Positions 43,052 through 51,755 of a stretch of 64,000 bases of DNA are shown piece by piece. Every line of letters begins with the position of its first letter. Positions within the stretch are counted from its first letter, which is position 1. The position numbers were made by a program, and so were the translations under genes. This stretch comes from Dinoroseobacter sp049800775. GTDB taxonomy: Bacteria > Pseudomonadota > Alphaproteobacteria > Rhodobacterales > Rhodobacteraceae. The notes beneath the pieces were generated by a model. The model was not told where the DNA came from and did not search any database. It saw nothing but the letters and a program-made list of their open reading frames with translations. The DNA lies in assembly GCF_049800775.1 (NCBI RefSeq), contig NZ_JBNAFR010000001.1, positions 62,001 to 126,000 on the forward strand. The letters are read 5' to 3'.

Positions 43052-43912
43052 TTACAAGTCGTCGTCGCGCAGCCAGGCCGGTCGCAGCACCACGACCGTG
43101 GGCTCGGAGGGCAGCGTGCGCAGGGACACCTCCAGAAAGTTCGTATCGCGGTACTCGACCCGGAATTCCGAGGCCATGCCGGTCAGGAAGCTCTGGAGCG
43201 TGAAATCCCCGAACCAGTGCATGGGCACAATCACCGAGGAGCGCAAGCGCCGCAGGATCGAGATCATCACGTCCTGCGGCACCGTATAGCCGCCATCCAC
43301 CGGGGCCATGACCACATCGAGGCGCCCGAGGGCCGCATATTGCATGTCATTGGGCTCATGGTGGAGATGCCCGAGATGACCGATGCAGAGCCCGGCAATC
43401 TCGAAGACGAAGATCGAATTGCCAAGCGGCGCGCTCACCGTGCCAAAGCCCGAGCGGACATCCGTCGGCACATTGCGCACCAGCACCTCGCCCAGATCCA
43501 GATAATGCTCCACCGGGTTCGGGCCCGAGGTGTTCCAGCCCGGCAGGACATGGGGGATGCGCGGGTCGGGATTGGCCGTCCAATGGGTCGAATGGGCGTT
43601 GTTCATGGTCACCACATCCGGAAAGAACGAAGTATTGCCCAGAAACCCGGTGTAATCCGTCACCGCCGTGAAACCTTCGGGTCCTTCGATCAGAAAGCTC
43701 GCATGGGCGATATAGCTCAGCCGGACGGTGAAATCCTCAAGCGGGGCGCCGAAGCTTGCGGTCTGCACATAGGACAGCCCCGGCGCGGCATCTGCGATGG
43801 CGATGCAATGGCTGGGCTTGCGGGTCTGCTCCTGCGCCAGGGCGGCGGGCGCGGCCAAAGCTGTCGCGAGGCCAACCGCCAGCGCCGACAGGGTCAGGGG
43901 GAAACGGGACAT
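43052..43912 (-). CDS. Exported MBL-fold metallo-hydrolase-like protein
   Basis: A 286-residue protein with a signal peptide (MSRFPLTLSALAVGLATALAAPAALAQ). The chain resembles UlaG-type beta-lactamase folds: SYIAHASFLIEGPEGFTAVTDYTG, then VVTMNNAHSTHW where a HxHxDH metal box is expected, GHLGHLHHEPND, MAPVDGGYTV and PMHWFGDF. The main metal box is altered. The ATG at 43912 follows GGAGG. It lies upstream of the FAD-linked oxidase on the same strand, 29 bases apart. Confidence 0.8.
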   Translation of the reverse strand: MSRFPLTLSALAVGLATALAAPAALAQEQTRKPSHCIAIADAAPGLSYVQTASFGAPLEDFTVRLSYIAHASFLIEGPEGFTAVTDYTGFLGNTSFFPDVVTMNNAHSTHWTANPDPRIPHVLPGWNTSGPNPVEHYLDLGEVLVRNVPTDVRSGFGTVSAPLGNSIFVFEIAGLCIGHLGHLHHEPNDMQYAALGRLDVVMAPVDGGYTVPQDVMISILRRLRSSVIVPMHWFGDFTLQSFLTGMASEFRVEYRDTNFLEVSLRTLPSEPTVVVLRPAWLRDDDL

Positions 43913-44097
43913 GGACGGACCTCCGTGCGACAGGGTGCGGGTTGGCCAAGAGTATAGGGCGCCGGGCGCGCAAGTCTGGTCTTTCTGCACCGATACTGCG
44001 CCCGAGGGGACGCGCGCGGCCTCAGGCGCAAAAACCAGATGCACAGCCCGCGCCAGACGCGTATCTCTTGGGCAACGCGTTTTGAAAGGATATGGGC

Positions 44098-44841
44098 ATG
44101 CGGCGCAAACTGGCAGCAGGAAACTGGAAGATGAACGGCCTCACCGCGGCCCTCGCCGAGGCGGGCGCGATTGCCGAGGCCGCGGCGGCGAGCCCTGCCG
44201 AGGTGCTGCTCTGCCCGCCCGCGACGCTGGTGGCGCCCATGGCGGCGATGGCCGGGGATGGCGCGCTGCAGGTCGGCGGGCAGTATTGCCATGCCAAGGT
44301 CTCTGGTGCGCATACGGGCCATGTCTCGGCCGAGATGCTGGGCGATGCCGGGGCGTCCTATGTGATCACCGGCCATTCCGAGCGGCGTCAGGACGATGGC
44401 GAGGATGATGCCGCCGTGCGCGCCCAGACCCTCGCCGCATGGGAGGCCGGTCTGACGGCGGTGGTCTGCGTCGGCGAGACCGAAGCCGAGCGCGACGCCT
44501 CGAACACGCTGGGCATCATCGGGGGCCAACTGGCCGGGTCGGTGCCGGATCAGGCCACGGGCCACAACCTCGTGATCGCCTATGAACCGGTCTGGGCCAT
44601 TGGCACCGGGCGCGTGCCCAGCCTCGACCAGATCGGCGAGGTGCATGATTTCATCCGCGGCAAGCTGGAACAGCGGTTCGGCGAAGGGGTCGGTCGCTCG
44701 GTGCGCCTGCTCTATGGCGGGTCGGTCAAGCCGGGCAATGCCGACGAGATCTTCGGCGTCTCCAATGTGGATGGCGCGCTGGTGGGCGGAGCCTCCCTCA
44801 AGGCGTCCGACTTCACGGCGATCATCGCGGCACTTGGCTGA
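44098..44841 (+). CDS. tpiA: Triosephosphate isomerase
   Basis: A 247-residue glycolytic TIM barrel that interconverts dihydroxyacetone phosphate and glyceraldehyde 3-phosphate. It has AGNWKMNG (catalytic Lys), ITGHSERR (catalytic His), AYEPVWAIGTG (catalytic Glu) and LLYGGSVKPGNA. The ATG at 44098 fits AAAGGA better than the ATG six bases earlier. Its divergent neighbour is the MBL-fold gene. Confidence 0.96.
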   Translation: MRRKLAAGNWKMNGLTAALAEAGAIAEAAAASPAEVLLCPPATLVAPMAAMAGDGALQVGGQYCHAKVSGAHTGHVSAEMLGDAGASYVITGHSERRQDDGEDDAAVRAQTLAAWEAGLTAVVCVGETEAERDASNTLGIIGGQLAGSVPDQATGHNLVIAYEPVWAIGTGRVPSLDQIGEVHDFIRGKLEQRFGEGVGRSVRLLYGGSVKPGNADEIFGVSNVDGALVGGASLKASDFTAIIAALG

Positions 44842-44924
44842 GCCGATGATGCGGCACGCGCGGCGCGGAGGCCGAGACATCCCGCGCCATGGGCAATCCA
44901 TGCCCCGCGCGGCATAATTCCCCC

Positions 44925-46802
44925 ATGGCGGATGCAAGTCACAGCGCGGCGCGGCCCCGCAACCCGGCCCGGCGGCCGATCAGGTCCGGCACGGCGCTGG
45001 CGCTGGCCCTGTGCCTTGCCGGGCTTGTGGCGCTGGTCAGCTTCCCCCGGCTGGAGCGGTTCTTTCAGCGCGACGCGGCCGAGCAGGCCGCCGCGACCCT
45101 CAGCCTGACTGTCGAGGGGCTGACCGGCGCGCTCAACCGCTATGCCCCCCTGCCCGCGCTGGTGGCCGAACGGCCCGAGCTCGCGCAGCTTCTGCAGGAG
45201 CCGGACAACACCGCCCTGATCGCTCAGGTCAATGAGAGCCTGCGCCAGACCGCCTATGCGCTCAGGGCCTCGGATGTCTATCTGCTCGACATCTCTGGCC
45301 ATACACTGGCGGCGAGCAATTACCGCAAGACCCTGAGCTTCGTGGGCCGCAGCTTTGCCTACCGGCCCTATTTCACCCAGGCGCTCGATGGCGGTCTGGG
45401 ACGGTTCTTTGCCCTGGGCACCACCTCGGGGGAGCGGGGGTATTTCTACGCCGCCCCCGTCGAGGAGGATCAGCGCATCACCGGCGTGGTGGCGGTGAAA
45501 TTCACCGTGGACGGCTTCGAGGAGACCTGGCGCGCGGGCCCGGCCACGGTGCTGGTCAGCGATCTGCGCGGCGTGGTTTTCATGTCCGACCGCGAGGACT
45601 GGCATTTCCGCGCCCTGCGCCCCCTGACCCCCGCTGCCCGCGCCGGGATCGAGACGGCCCGGCAGTATCCTCTGTCGCAGGTGACACCTTTGCCGACCGA
45701 GCGCCGCGCCCTCGGCGCGGGGGCCGAGCTCTGGACTATCGACGATCCGGGCGCGCCCAGCGCGGGCTATGTCGCCCAGACCACCCGCATCGCTGAGGCC
45801 GGCTGGGATGTGACCGTGCTGGTCTCGACCGGACCGGCGCGTCAGCAGGCCCTGCAAATGGTGGCGATCGGGACGCTGCTGACCCTGCTTCTGGCGCTGG
45901 CCGGAATGGTCTTTCTGCAACGGCGCGCCCAGCAGCGCGCGTTGATGGCGGCGCAAACCGCCGCCCGGACCGAGCTGGAGGCGCGGGTCATCCAGCGCAC
46001 GACGGACCTCAACGAGGCCAATGCCCAGCTCCAGCAGGAGGTGATCGAGCGGCGTCAGGCGGAACAACAGCTGCGCAAGACCCAGGCCGAGCTGGTGCAG
46101 GCGGGCAAGCTCGCCGCCCTCGGTCAAATGTCCGCCGCCCTGAGCCACGAGTTCAACCAGCCCCTGGCCGCGGTGAAATCCTATGCCGAAAACGCCGCGA
46201 TCTTTCTCGAGCGGGACCGCCCGCAGGAGGCGCGCGAGAATGTCGGACGGATCTCGGCCCTCACGGACCGGATGGCCGAGATCTCGAAGCATTTGCGCAA
46301 TTTCGCCCGACGCCCGCAGGATGCCGTGGACCGGGTGCAGCTCGCGACGGTGATCCATGACGCGCTGGCGGTGATGCAGGCCCGGATCAAGCATGCGGAG
46401 GCCGAGATCCGCTATGTCCCGCCCGCGGACCCGGTCTGGGTGCGCGGCGGCCATGTGCGCCTGCAACAGGTGGTGGTGAACCTGCTGAGCAACGCGCTGG
46501 ATGCCACCGCCGAGACCGAGGCCCCGGTGATCACGCTGGAGGTCACGCAAACCGCCGATCAGGCCATCCTCAGCGTCTGCGACACGGGCCCCGGCATCGC
46601 GCCGGGCGCGGAAGAGACGCTGTTCGATCCGTTCTTCACCACCAAGGGGCCGGGCGGCGGGCTCGGGCTCGGCCTGTCGATCTCGTACAACATCGTGCGC
46701 GATTTCGGCGGCACGCTCAGCGCCCATAACCGCGAAGGCACGGGCGCGGAATTCCGGCTGACCCTGAGCCTGTGCCCCGAACCGGAGGGCGCGCGGCCAT
46801 GA
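44925..46802 (+). CDS. Sensor histidine kinase, DctB type
   Basis: A 625-residue membrane sensor. A first membrane segment lies at about 22-40, then a periplasmic PDC (double PAS-like) domain to about 305, a second segment at 308-330, a coiled coil (340-392), and the kinase: ALSHEFNQPLAAVKSY with His408, NLLSNALDAT, DTGPGIAPG and GGGLGLGLSISYNIV. This matches the C4-dicarboxylate sensor DctB. It overlaps the response regulator start by four bases. Its likely ligand is the solute of the TAXI transporter encoded downstream. Confidence 0.9.
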   Translation: MADASHSAARPRNPARRPIRSGTALALALCLAGLVALVSFPRLERFFQRDAAEQAAATLSLTVEGLTGALNRYAPLPALVAERPELAQLLQEPDNTALIAQVNESLRQTAYALRASDVYLLDISGHTLAASNYRKTLSFVGRSFAYRPYFTQALDGGLGRFFALGTTSGERGYFYAAPVEEDQRITGVVAVKFTVDGFEETWRAGPATVLVSDLRGVVFMSDREDWHFRALRPLTPAARAGIETARQYPLSQVTPLPTERRALGAGAELWTIDDPGAPSAGYVAQTTRIAEAGWDVTVLVSTGPARQQALQMVAIGTLLTLLLALAGMVFLQRRAQQRALMAAQTAARTELEARVIQRTTDLNEANAQLQQEVIERRQAEQQLRKTQAELVQAGKLAALGQMSAALSHEFNQPLAAVKSYAENAAIFLERDRPQEARENVGRISALTDRMAEISKHLRNFARRPQDAVDRVQLATVIHDALAVMQARIKHAEAEIRYVPPADPVWVRGGHVRLQQVVVNLLSNALDATAETEAPVITLEVTQTADQAILSVCDTGPGIAPGAEETLFDPFFTTKGPGGGLGLGLSISYNIVRDFGGTLSAHNREGTGAEFRLTLSLCPEPEGARP

Positions 46803-48151
46803 GTTCGGAGATGATCCTCTTCGTCGATGACGAGGAACCCCTGCGACATGCAGCGGCGCAGACGCTCCAGCTGGCCGATTTCGACGTGACCTGCTTTGCC
46901 AAGGCCGAGAGCGCCCTGCCTCGGATCGCCCGGGACTTTCCCGGCATCCTCGTGACCGATATCCGGATGCCGGGCCTGAGCGGGACCGACCTCATGGCGC
47001 GCTGTCTCGAGATCGACCCGGAATTTCCGGTGATCCTGGTGACAGGGCATGGGGATATCGAGCTCGCGGTGCAGTCCATGCGGGACGGGGCCTATGATTT
47101 CCTCGAAAAGCCCTATGCCCCGAGCCGCCTTGTGGCGACGATCCGGCGAGCGCTGGACAAGCGCCGCCTCACGCTTGAGAACCGTCGCCTGCGCGCGGCC
47201 GTCGGCCGCCGCGATCCGATCGAGGCGCGCCTGACCGGGCGCAGTCCCGCGCTGATCGCCCTGCGCCAGCAGGTGCGCGCGGTGGCCCAGACCGATGCGG
47301 ATGTCCTGATCATCGGCGCGACCGGCACTGGCAAGGAGGTCACGGCCCGCGCCCTGCACCGGGCCAGCGGGCGCAAGGACGGCCCCTTCCTGCAGATCAA
47401 CTGCGCCGCCCTGCCGGCGGATCTGATCGAGAGCGAGCTCTTTGGCCATGAGGCCGGGGCCTTTGCCGGGGCCATGCGCGCGCGCTATGGCAAGTTCGAG
47501 GCCGCGCGCGGCGGAACGGTCTTCCTTGACGAGATCGACAGCCTGCCCCTGCCGCTGCAGGCCAAGCTTCTCCACGCGATCCAGAACCGGACGGTCACGC
47601 GGCTGGGCTCGAACGAGCCGGTGAGCCTCGATGTGCGCTTTGTCGCCGCCAGCAAGAAGGATCTGGAGGCCGAGGCCCAGGCCGAGCGGTTCCGGGCCGA
47701 TCTGCTCTATCGGCTGAATGTGGTGACCCTGCGGCTTTTGCCCCTGTCCGAGCGGCGCGAGGATATCCCCCTGCTCTTTGCGCAACTGGTCAGCGAAACC
47801 GCCGCGCGGCTGCAACAGGCCGCGCCCGAGGTCTCGGGCGGGGTCCTGTCGCGCATGGCCGCGCGAGACTGGCCCGGCAATGTGCGCGAGCTGCGCAATG
47901 CCGCCGAGCGCTATGTGCTGGGGCTCGATCTCGATCTTGCGCCATCGGGCCCCGACGCCCCGCCCCCCGCGCCCGAGGCGCTGGCCGATCAGATGGCCGC
48001 CTATGAAAAGGCCCTGATCACCGCAAGCCTTGCCGCCCATCAGGGGCGGCTCAAGGACACTTACGAGGCGCTGAATCTCTCGCGCAAAGCGCTCTACGAG
48101 AAAATGCAGAAGCACGGTCTGTCCCGCGAGACCTTCGCGCCCGAGAGCTGA
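46799..48151 (+). CDS. Sigma-54-type response regulator, DctD type, with altered GAFTGA motif
   Basis: A 450-residue regulator. Receiver (1-120) with DDE at 10-12, Asp54 in VTDIRMPG and Lys104 in LEKPY; AAA+ ATPase (about 145-380) with GATGTGKE (173-180), Walker B in GGTVFLDEID, and RADLLYRLNV; then a Fis-type helix-turn-helix at the end (DTYEALNLSRKALYEKMQKHG). The sigma-54 contact loop reads GAFAGA (220-225) instead of GAFTGA, so sigma-54 activation is questionable. It overlaps the kinase gene. Confidence 0.93.
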   Translation: MSSEMILFVDDEEPLRHAAAQTLQLADFDVTCFAKAESALPRIARDFPGILVTDIRMPGLSGTDLMARCLEIDPEFPVILVTGHGDIELAVQSMRDGAYDFLEKPYAPSRLVATIRRALDKRRLTLENRRLRAAVGRRDPIEARLTGRSPALIALRQQVRAVAQTDADVLIIGATGTGKEVTARALHRASGRKDGPFLQINCAALPADLIESELFGHEAGAFAGAMRARYGKFEAARGGTVFLDEIDSLPLPLQAKLLHAIQNRTVTRLGSNEPVSLDVRFVAASKKDLEAEAQAERFRADLLYRLNVVTLRLLPLSERREDIPLLFAQLVSETAARLQQAAPEVSGGVLSRMAARDWPGNVRELRNAAERYVLGLDLDLAPSGPDAPPPAPEALADQMAAYEKALITASLAAHQGRLKDTYEALNLSRKALYEKMQKHGLSRETFAPES

Positions 48152-48183
48152 GCGCCCCCGCATTGCCGCCCGCAGCCGGCTCG

Positions 48184-48210
48184 CTTGGGTCGGCTTGGGT
48201 CAACTTGGGA
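48184..48210. repeat. Three 10-base-phased CTTGGG direct repeats
   Basis: CTTGGGT, CTTGGGT and CTTGGGA begin at 48184, 48194 and 48204, so each lies on the same face of the helix. They lie 34-59 bases after the DctD-type gene and about 230 bases upstream of the TAXI binding-protein gene, a good distance for activator sites. This is inference. Confidence 0.45.
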
Positions 48211-48437
48211 ACATGATTTCCAGCCCATGTCCCCGTCCCGACCCAAAGCGCGCAATTTTTTCACGCGGCCCATGTCCTGACCGCATGGCGACCTTGCCAA
48301 AAACACATGCCGTCCCCCTACTGCGCCCAGCACCGAATGGGAGGTGTCTGCAAAGCCGCGCGCTTTGCGAGCGAGAGCCGCACCGGCCCGGCCCGATAAC
48401 GGGTCCCCCGGCAGGCGGCGCAAACTGGAGGAAGACA

Positions 48438-49421
48438 ATGAAATTCACTTTGATGACCGGCACCGCAATGATCGTGACCCTGGGCGCAAGCATGGCCACC
48501 GCGATGGATCGCGACGGCTGGCCCGAGAGCTTCACCGTGGGCACCGCGTCCCAGGGCGGGACCTATTTCGCCTATGGCTCCGGCTGGGCGAACCTTGTCG
48601 CCGAAGAGCTGGGCCTGTCGGGTGGCGGCGAAGTCACCGGCGGCCCGATGCAGAACATGGCGCTGGTCCATACGGGCGACGCGCAGTTCGGCATGACCAC
48701 CATGGGCCCGGCCGCGGAATCCCTCAGCGGCACCAACCCCATCGCCCCGGGCCTGCAGATGACCGGCGCCTGCGCGATGTTCCCGATGTATCAGACGCCC
48801 TTCTCCGTGACGGCGCTGAGCTCGTCGGGCATCAGCTCCATCGCGGATATCCCGGACGGTGCCAAGATCGGCTTCGGCCCGGCGGGTTCCACCTCGGACA
48901 CCTACTTCCCGCGCATGATGGAAACGCTTGGCGTGAACTTTGAACGCCGCAATGGTGGCTGGTCCGACCTGGGCGGTCAGCTGCAGGACGGTCTGCTGGA
49001 CGTGATCGCCTTTGCCGCCGGTGTGCCGGTGCCCGCGGTCAGCCAGCTCGAAGTGCAGACGGATGTGAACATCATCGAGTTCACCGGGGAAGAGCAGGCC
49101 AAGATCCTCGAAGCCTTCCCGGTTTCCGAGTTCATGATCGGCGCGGACACCTATTCCACCCTGACCGAGGACGCGACCTCGGTTTCCATGTGGAACTTTG
49201 CCATCGCCAATTGTGACCTGCCCGCCTCCTTCGTCGAAGCGGTCGTGGACGTGGTCATGTCCGACAATGCCCGCATGGTCGGCATCCACAAGGCGGCTCG
49301 CTCCACCCTGCCCGAGAACTGGGACAAGAACGGCGTGCTGCAATGGCACCCGGGTGCTGCGGCCTGGTTCAAGGAAAATGCCGGGGCCGATATCCCCGAC
49401 AGCATGATCCACGGCATGTAA
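48438..49421 (+). CDS. TAXI family TRAP transporter solute-binding protein
   Basis: A 327-residue periplasmic protein with a signal peptide (MKFTLMTGTAMIVTLGASMATA). The mature chain starts FTVGTASQGGTYFAYGSGWANLV, the TAXI family signature, and has AKIGFGPAGSTSDTYFPRMME and ITLS-like mid sections typical of the family. The ATG follows GGAGGAAGAC. It lies directly downstream of the DctB/DctD-type pair and before its permease. Confidence 0.93.
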   Translation: MKFTLMTGTAMIVTLGASMATAMDRDGWPESFTVGTASQGGTYFAYGSGWANLVAEELGLSGGGEVTGGPMQNMALVHTGDAQFGMTTMGPAAESLSGTNPIAPGLQMTGACAMFPMYQTPFSVTALSSSGISSIADIPDGAKIGFGPAGSTSDTYFPRMMETLGVNFERRNGGWSDLGGQLQDGLLDVIAFAAGVPVPAVSQLEVQTDVNIIEFTGEEQAKILEAFPVSEFMIGADTYSTLTEDATSVSMWNFAIANCDLPASFVEAVVDVVMSDNARMVGIHKAARSTLPENWDKNGVLQWHPGAAAWFKENAGADIPDSMIHGM

Positions 49422-49435
49422 GCCGACAGAGTTGG

Positions 49436-49464
49436 AAGGGCCGCGCCACAGCGGCCCTTCTTTT
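49436..49464 (+). terminator. Hairpin between binding protein and permease genes
   Basis: AAGGGCCGC-GCCACA-GCGGCCCTT is a perfect 9-base stem followed by CTTTT. Such sites between a binding protein and its permease can stop part of the transcript and give more binding protein than permease. Confidence 0.75.
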
Positions 49465-49518
49465 ACGCGCGGAGGGAGCCGTGCTTGGGCGCAACGACGT
49501 CCAAACCGGAGTGAGGGA

Positions 49519-51753
49519 ATGACAGATCAAACCAAGACCGAAGACGACCATCTGATTGCTGATGGCGTCGACGAGGAACCCACGGAGGCGAACCGTCGCC
49601 TGTTCGAGGGGCGCAATTTTATCCTGATCAGCGCGTTTGCAGCGCTGTATGCGGCTTTTCACATGGCTGCCCTGAACGGGTTGTCGATCTCGGAATGGAC
49701 CGGGGTGACGATCCCCTTCCTGCCGACCTTCCCGCTGGAGACCTGGAATTTCCGGATCGTCCATATCGCGGGCGCGCTGGCGCTTGGCTTCCTGCTGTTT
49801 TCGGCGCGCACGGATTTCCCCGGCCCGGGCAAGGAAACCCCGATGCTGGGCTATGTGGCCTATGCGCTGATGATCCCGGCGCTGTTTTCGCTCGGCATGG
49901 CGGCGAGCTTCGCGATGGAGATCGCGAATGGCACCATGTGGAACGGCATCGATGAGGGCATCAAGTTCAACGAGACCTACCTCTTTGGTCTGCCCCTGAT
50001 CATCGCAACCGCGGGCGCGATCGTGCTGAGCTGGTTTCACCGGCGCACGCGCGGCGGCTTTGCAGCCCCGGATCTGGTGCTGGCGGTCTGCGGCCTGGCC
50101 GTGGCGACCTATCTGATCACCATCTATGGCACGCTCATGCGGAACTCGACGGGCACGCCCTTTGCCCCGATCGGGATCTCGATTGCCGCCGTGGCGGGCA
50201 CGGCCCTGATCATGGAGCTGACCCGCCGGGTGGCGGGCATGGCGCTGATCGTGATCGCGGCGATCTTCCTGACCTATGTCTTTATCGGTCAGTACATGCC
50301 GGGCTTCCTGAATGCCCCGGCCATCAGCTGGCAACGCTTCTTCAGCCAGGTCTACACGGATGCAGGCATCCTCGGGCCGACCACGGCTGTGAGCTCCACC
50401 TATATCATTCTCTTCATCATCTTCGCGGCCTTCCTGCAGGCCTCCAAGGTGGGCGATTACTTCGTGAACTTCGCCTTCGCCGCAGCTGGCCAGTCGCGCG
50501 GGGGTCCGGCCAAGGTGGCGATCTTTGCCTCCGGCCTGATGGGGATGATCAACGGCACCTCGGCGGGCAATGTGGTCGCCACGGGGTCGCTGACGATCCC
50601 GCTGATGAAGAAGGTGGGCTATCACAAGAAAACCGCCGGCGCGGTCGAGGCTGCTGCCTCCACCGGGGGCCAGATCATGCCGCCGATCATGGGGGCCGGT
50701 GCCTTCATCATGGCCGAGATCACGGGCATTCCCTATACCGACATCGCCCTCGCAGCGGTGATCCCGGCGATCCTCTACTTCGTGTCGGTCTATTTCATGG
50801 TGGACATGGAAGCGGCCAAGCTCGGCATGCGCGGCATGTCCAAGGACGAGCTGCCGAAGTTCAACAAGATGGTGCGCCAGATCTATCTGTTCCTGCCGAT
50901 CATCATCCTGATCTACGCGCTCTTCATGGGATACTCGGTGATCCGGGCAGGCACGCTCGCGACCATCGCGGCCGCCGTGGTGTCGTGGTTCACCCCGTTC
51001 CGCATGGGGCCCCGCTCCATCGTGAAGGCCTTTGAGATTGCGGGCACCATGTCCGTGCAGATCATCGCGGTCTGCGCCTGTGCGGGCATCATCGTGGGCG
51101 TGATCAGCCTGACCGGTGTCGGCGCACGCTTCTCGGCGGTCCTGCTGGGCATTGCGGATACGAGCCAGCTTCTGGCGCTGTTCTTTGCCATGTGCATCGC
51201 GATCCTGCTGGGGATGGGGATGCCGACCACGGCCGCCTATGCGGTGGCCGCCAGTGTGGTTGCCCCGGGCCTTGTGCAACTGGGCATCCCGCAGCTGACG
51301 GCGCATTTCTTCGTCTTCTACTTCGCGGTGCTCTCGGCCATCACGCCCCCTGTGGCGCTGGCGAGTTACGCGGCGGCGGGGATATCCGGGGCCAACCCGA
51401 TGGAGACCTCCGTGGCCTCCTTCAAGATCGGGATCGCCGCCTTCGTGGTGCCCTTCATGTTCTTCTACAATGGCGCGCTCCTGATGGATGGCACCTGGCT
51501 GGAAGTGCTGCGGGCCGGTGGCACCGCCGTGGTCGGGGTCTTCCTGCTCAGCTCTGGCGTGCAGGGTTGGTTCATGGGCGGTCGCGCGGTCTGGTTCCTG
51601 CGGATCGGTCTGGTGGTCGCAGCGCTCCTGCTGATCGAAGGCGGGATCGTCACCGACCTTGCCGGGATCGGCCTGATCGCCGCGGTCTATTTCGTCCAGA
51701 AAGTGATCCGCCCGGCCCCGGGCGCAACCATCCCCGTACGCGGCGCGGACTGA
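49519..51753 (+). CDS. TRAP transporter fused permease subunit
   Basis: A 744-residue inner-membrane protein with both small and large TRAP subunits. Motifs include NGTSAGNVVATGSLTIPLM, AASTGGQIMPPIMGAGAFIMAE, GMGMPTTAAYAV and AHFFVFYFAVLSAITPPVALASY. Its N-terminal half is longer than that of the system at 5954. The ATG at 49519 follows GTGAGGGA. The cytochrome P450 gene starts two bases after its stop. Confidence 0.93.
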   Translation: MTDQTKTEDDHLIADGVDEEPTEANRRLFEGRNFILISAFAALYAAFHMAALNGLSISEWTGVTIPFLPTFPLETWNFRIVHIAGALALGFLLFSARTDFPGPGKETPMLGYVAYALMIPALFSLGMAASFAMEIANGTMWNGIDEGIKFNETYLFGLPLIIATAGAIVLSWFHRRTRGGFAAPDLVLAVCGLAVATYLITIYGTLMRNSTGTPFAPIGISIAAVAGTALIMELTRRVAGMALIVIAAIFLTYVFIGQYMPGFLNAPAISWQRFFSQVYTDAGILGPTTAVSSTYIILFIIFAAFLQASKVGDYFVNFAFAAAGQSRGGPAKVAIFASGLMGMINGTSAGNVVATGSLTIPLMKKVGYHKKTAGAVEAAASTGGQIMPPIMGAGAFIMAEITGIPYTDIALAAVIPAILYFVSVYFMVDMEAAKLGMRGMSKDELPKFNKMVRQIYLFLPIIILIYALFMGYSVIRAGTLATIAAAVVSWFTPFRMGPRSIVKAFEIAGTMSVQIIAVCACAGIIVGVISLTGVGARFSAVLLGIADTSQLLALFFAMCIAILLGMGMPTTAAYAVAASVVAPGLVQLGIPQLTAHFFVFYFAVLSAITPPVALASYAAAGISGANPMETSVASFKIGIAAFVVPFMFFYNGALLMDGTWLEVLRAGGTAVVGVFLLSSGVQGWFMGGRAVWFLRIGLVVAALLLIEGGIVTDLAGIGLIAAVYFVQKVIRPAPGATIPVRGAD

Positions 51754-51755
51754 CC

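Noticed and set aside
48286..48298. TGGC-like and TTGC-like boxes before the TAXI binding protein
   Set aside because: The spacing between the GG and GC elements is too short for a sigma-54 promoter.
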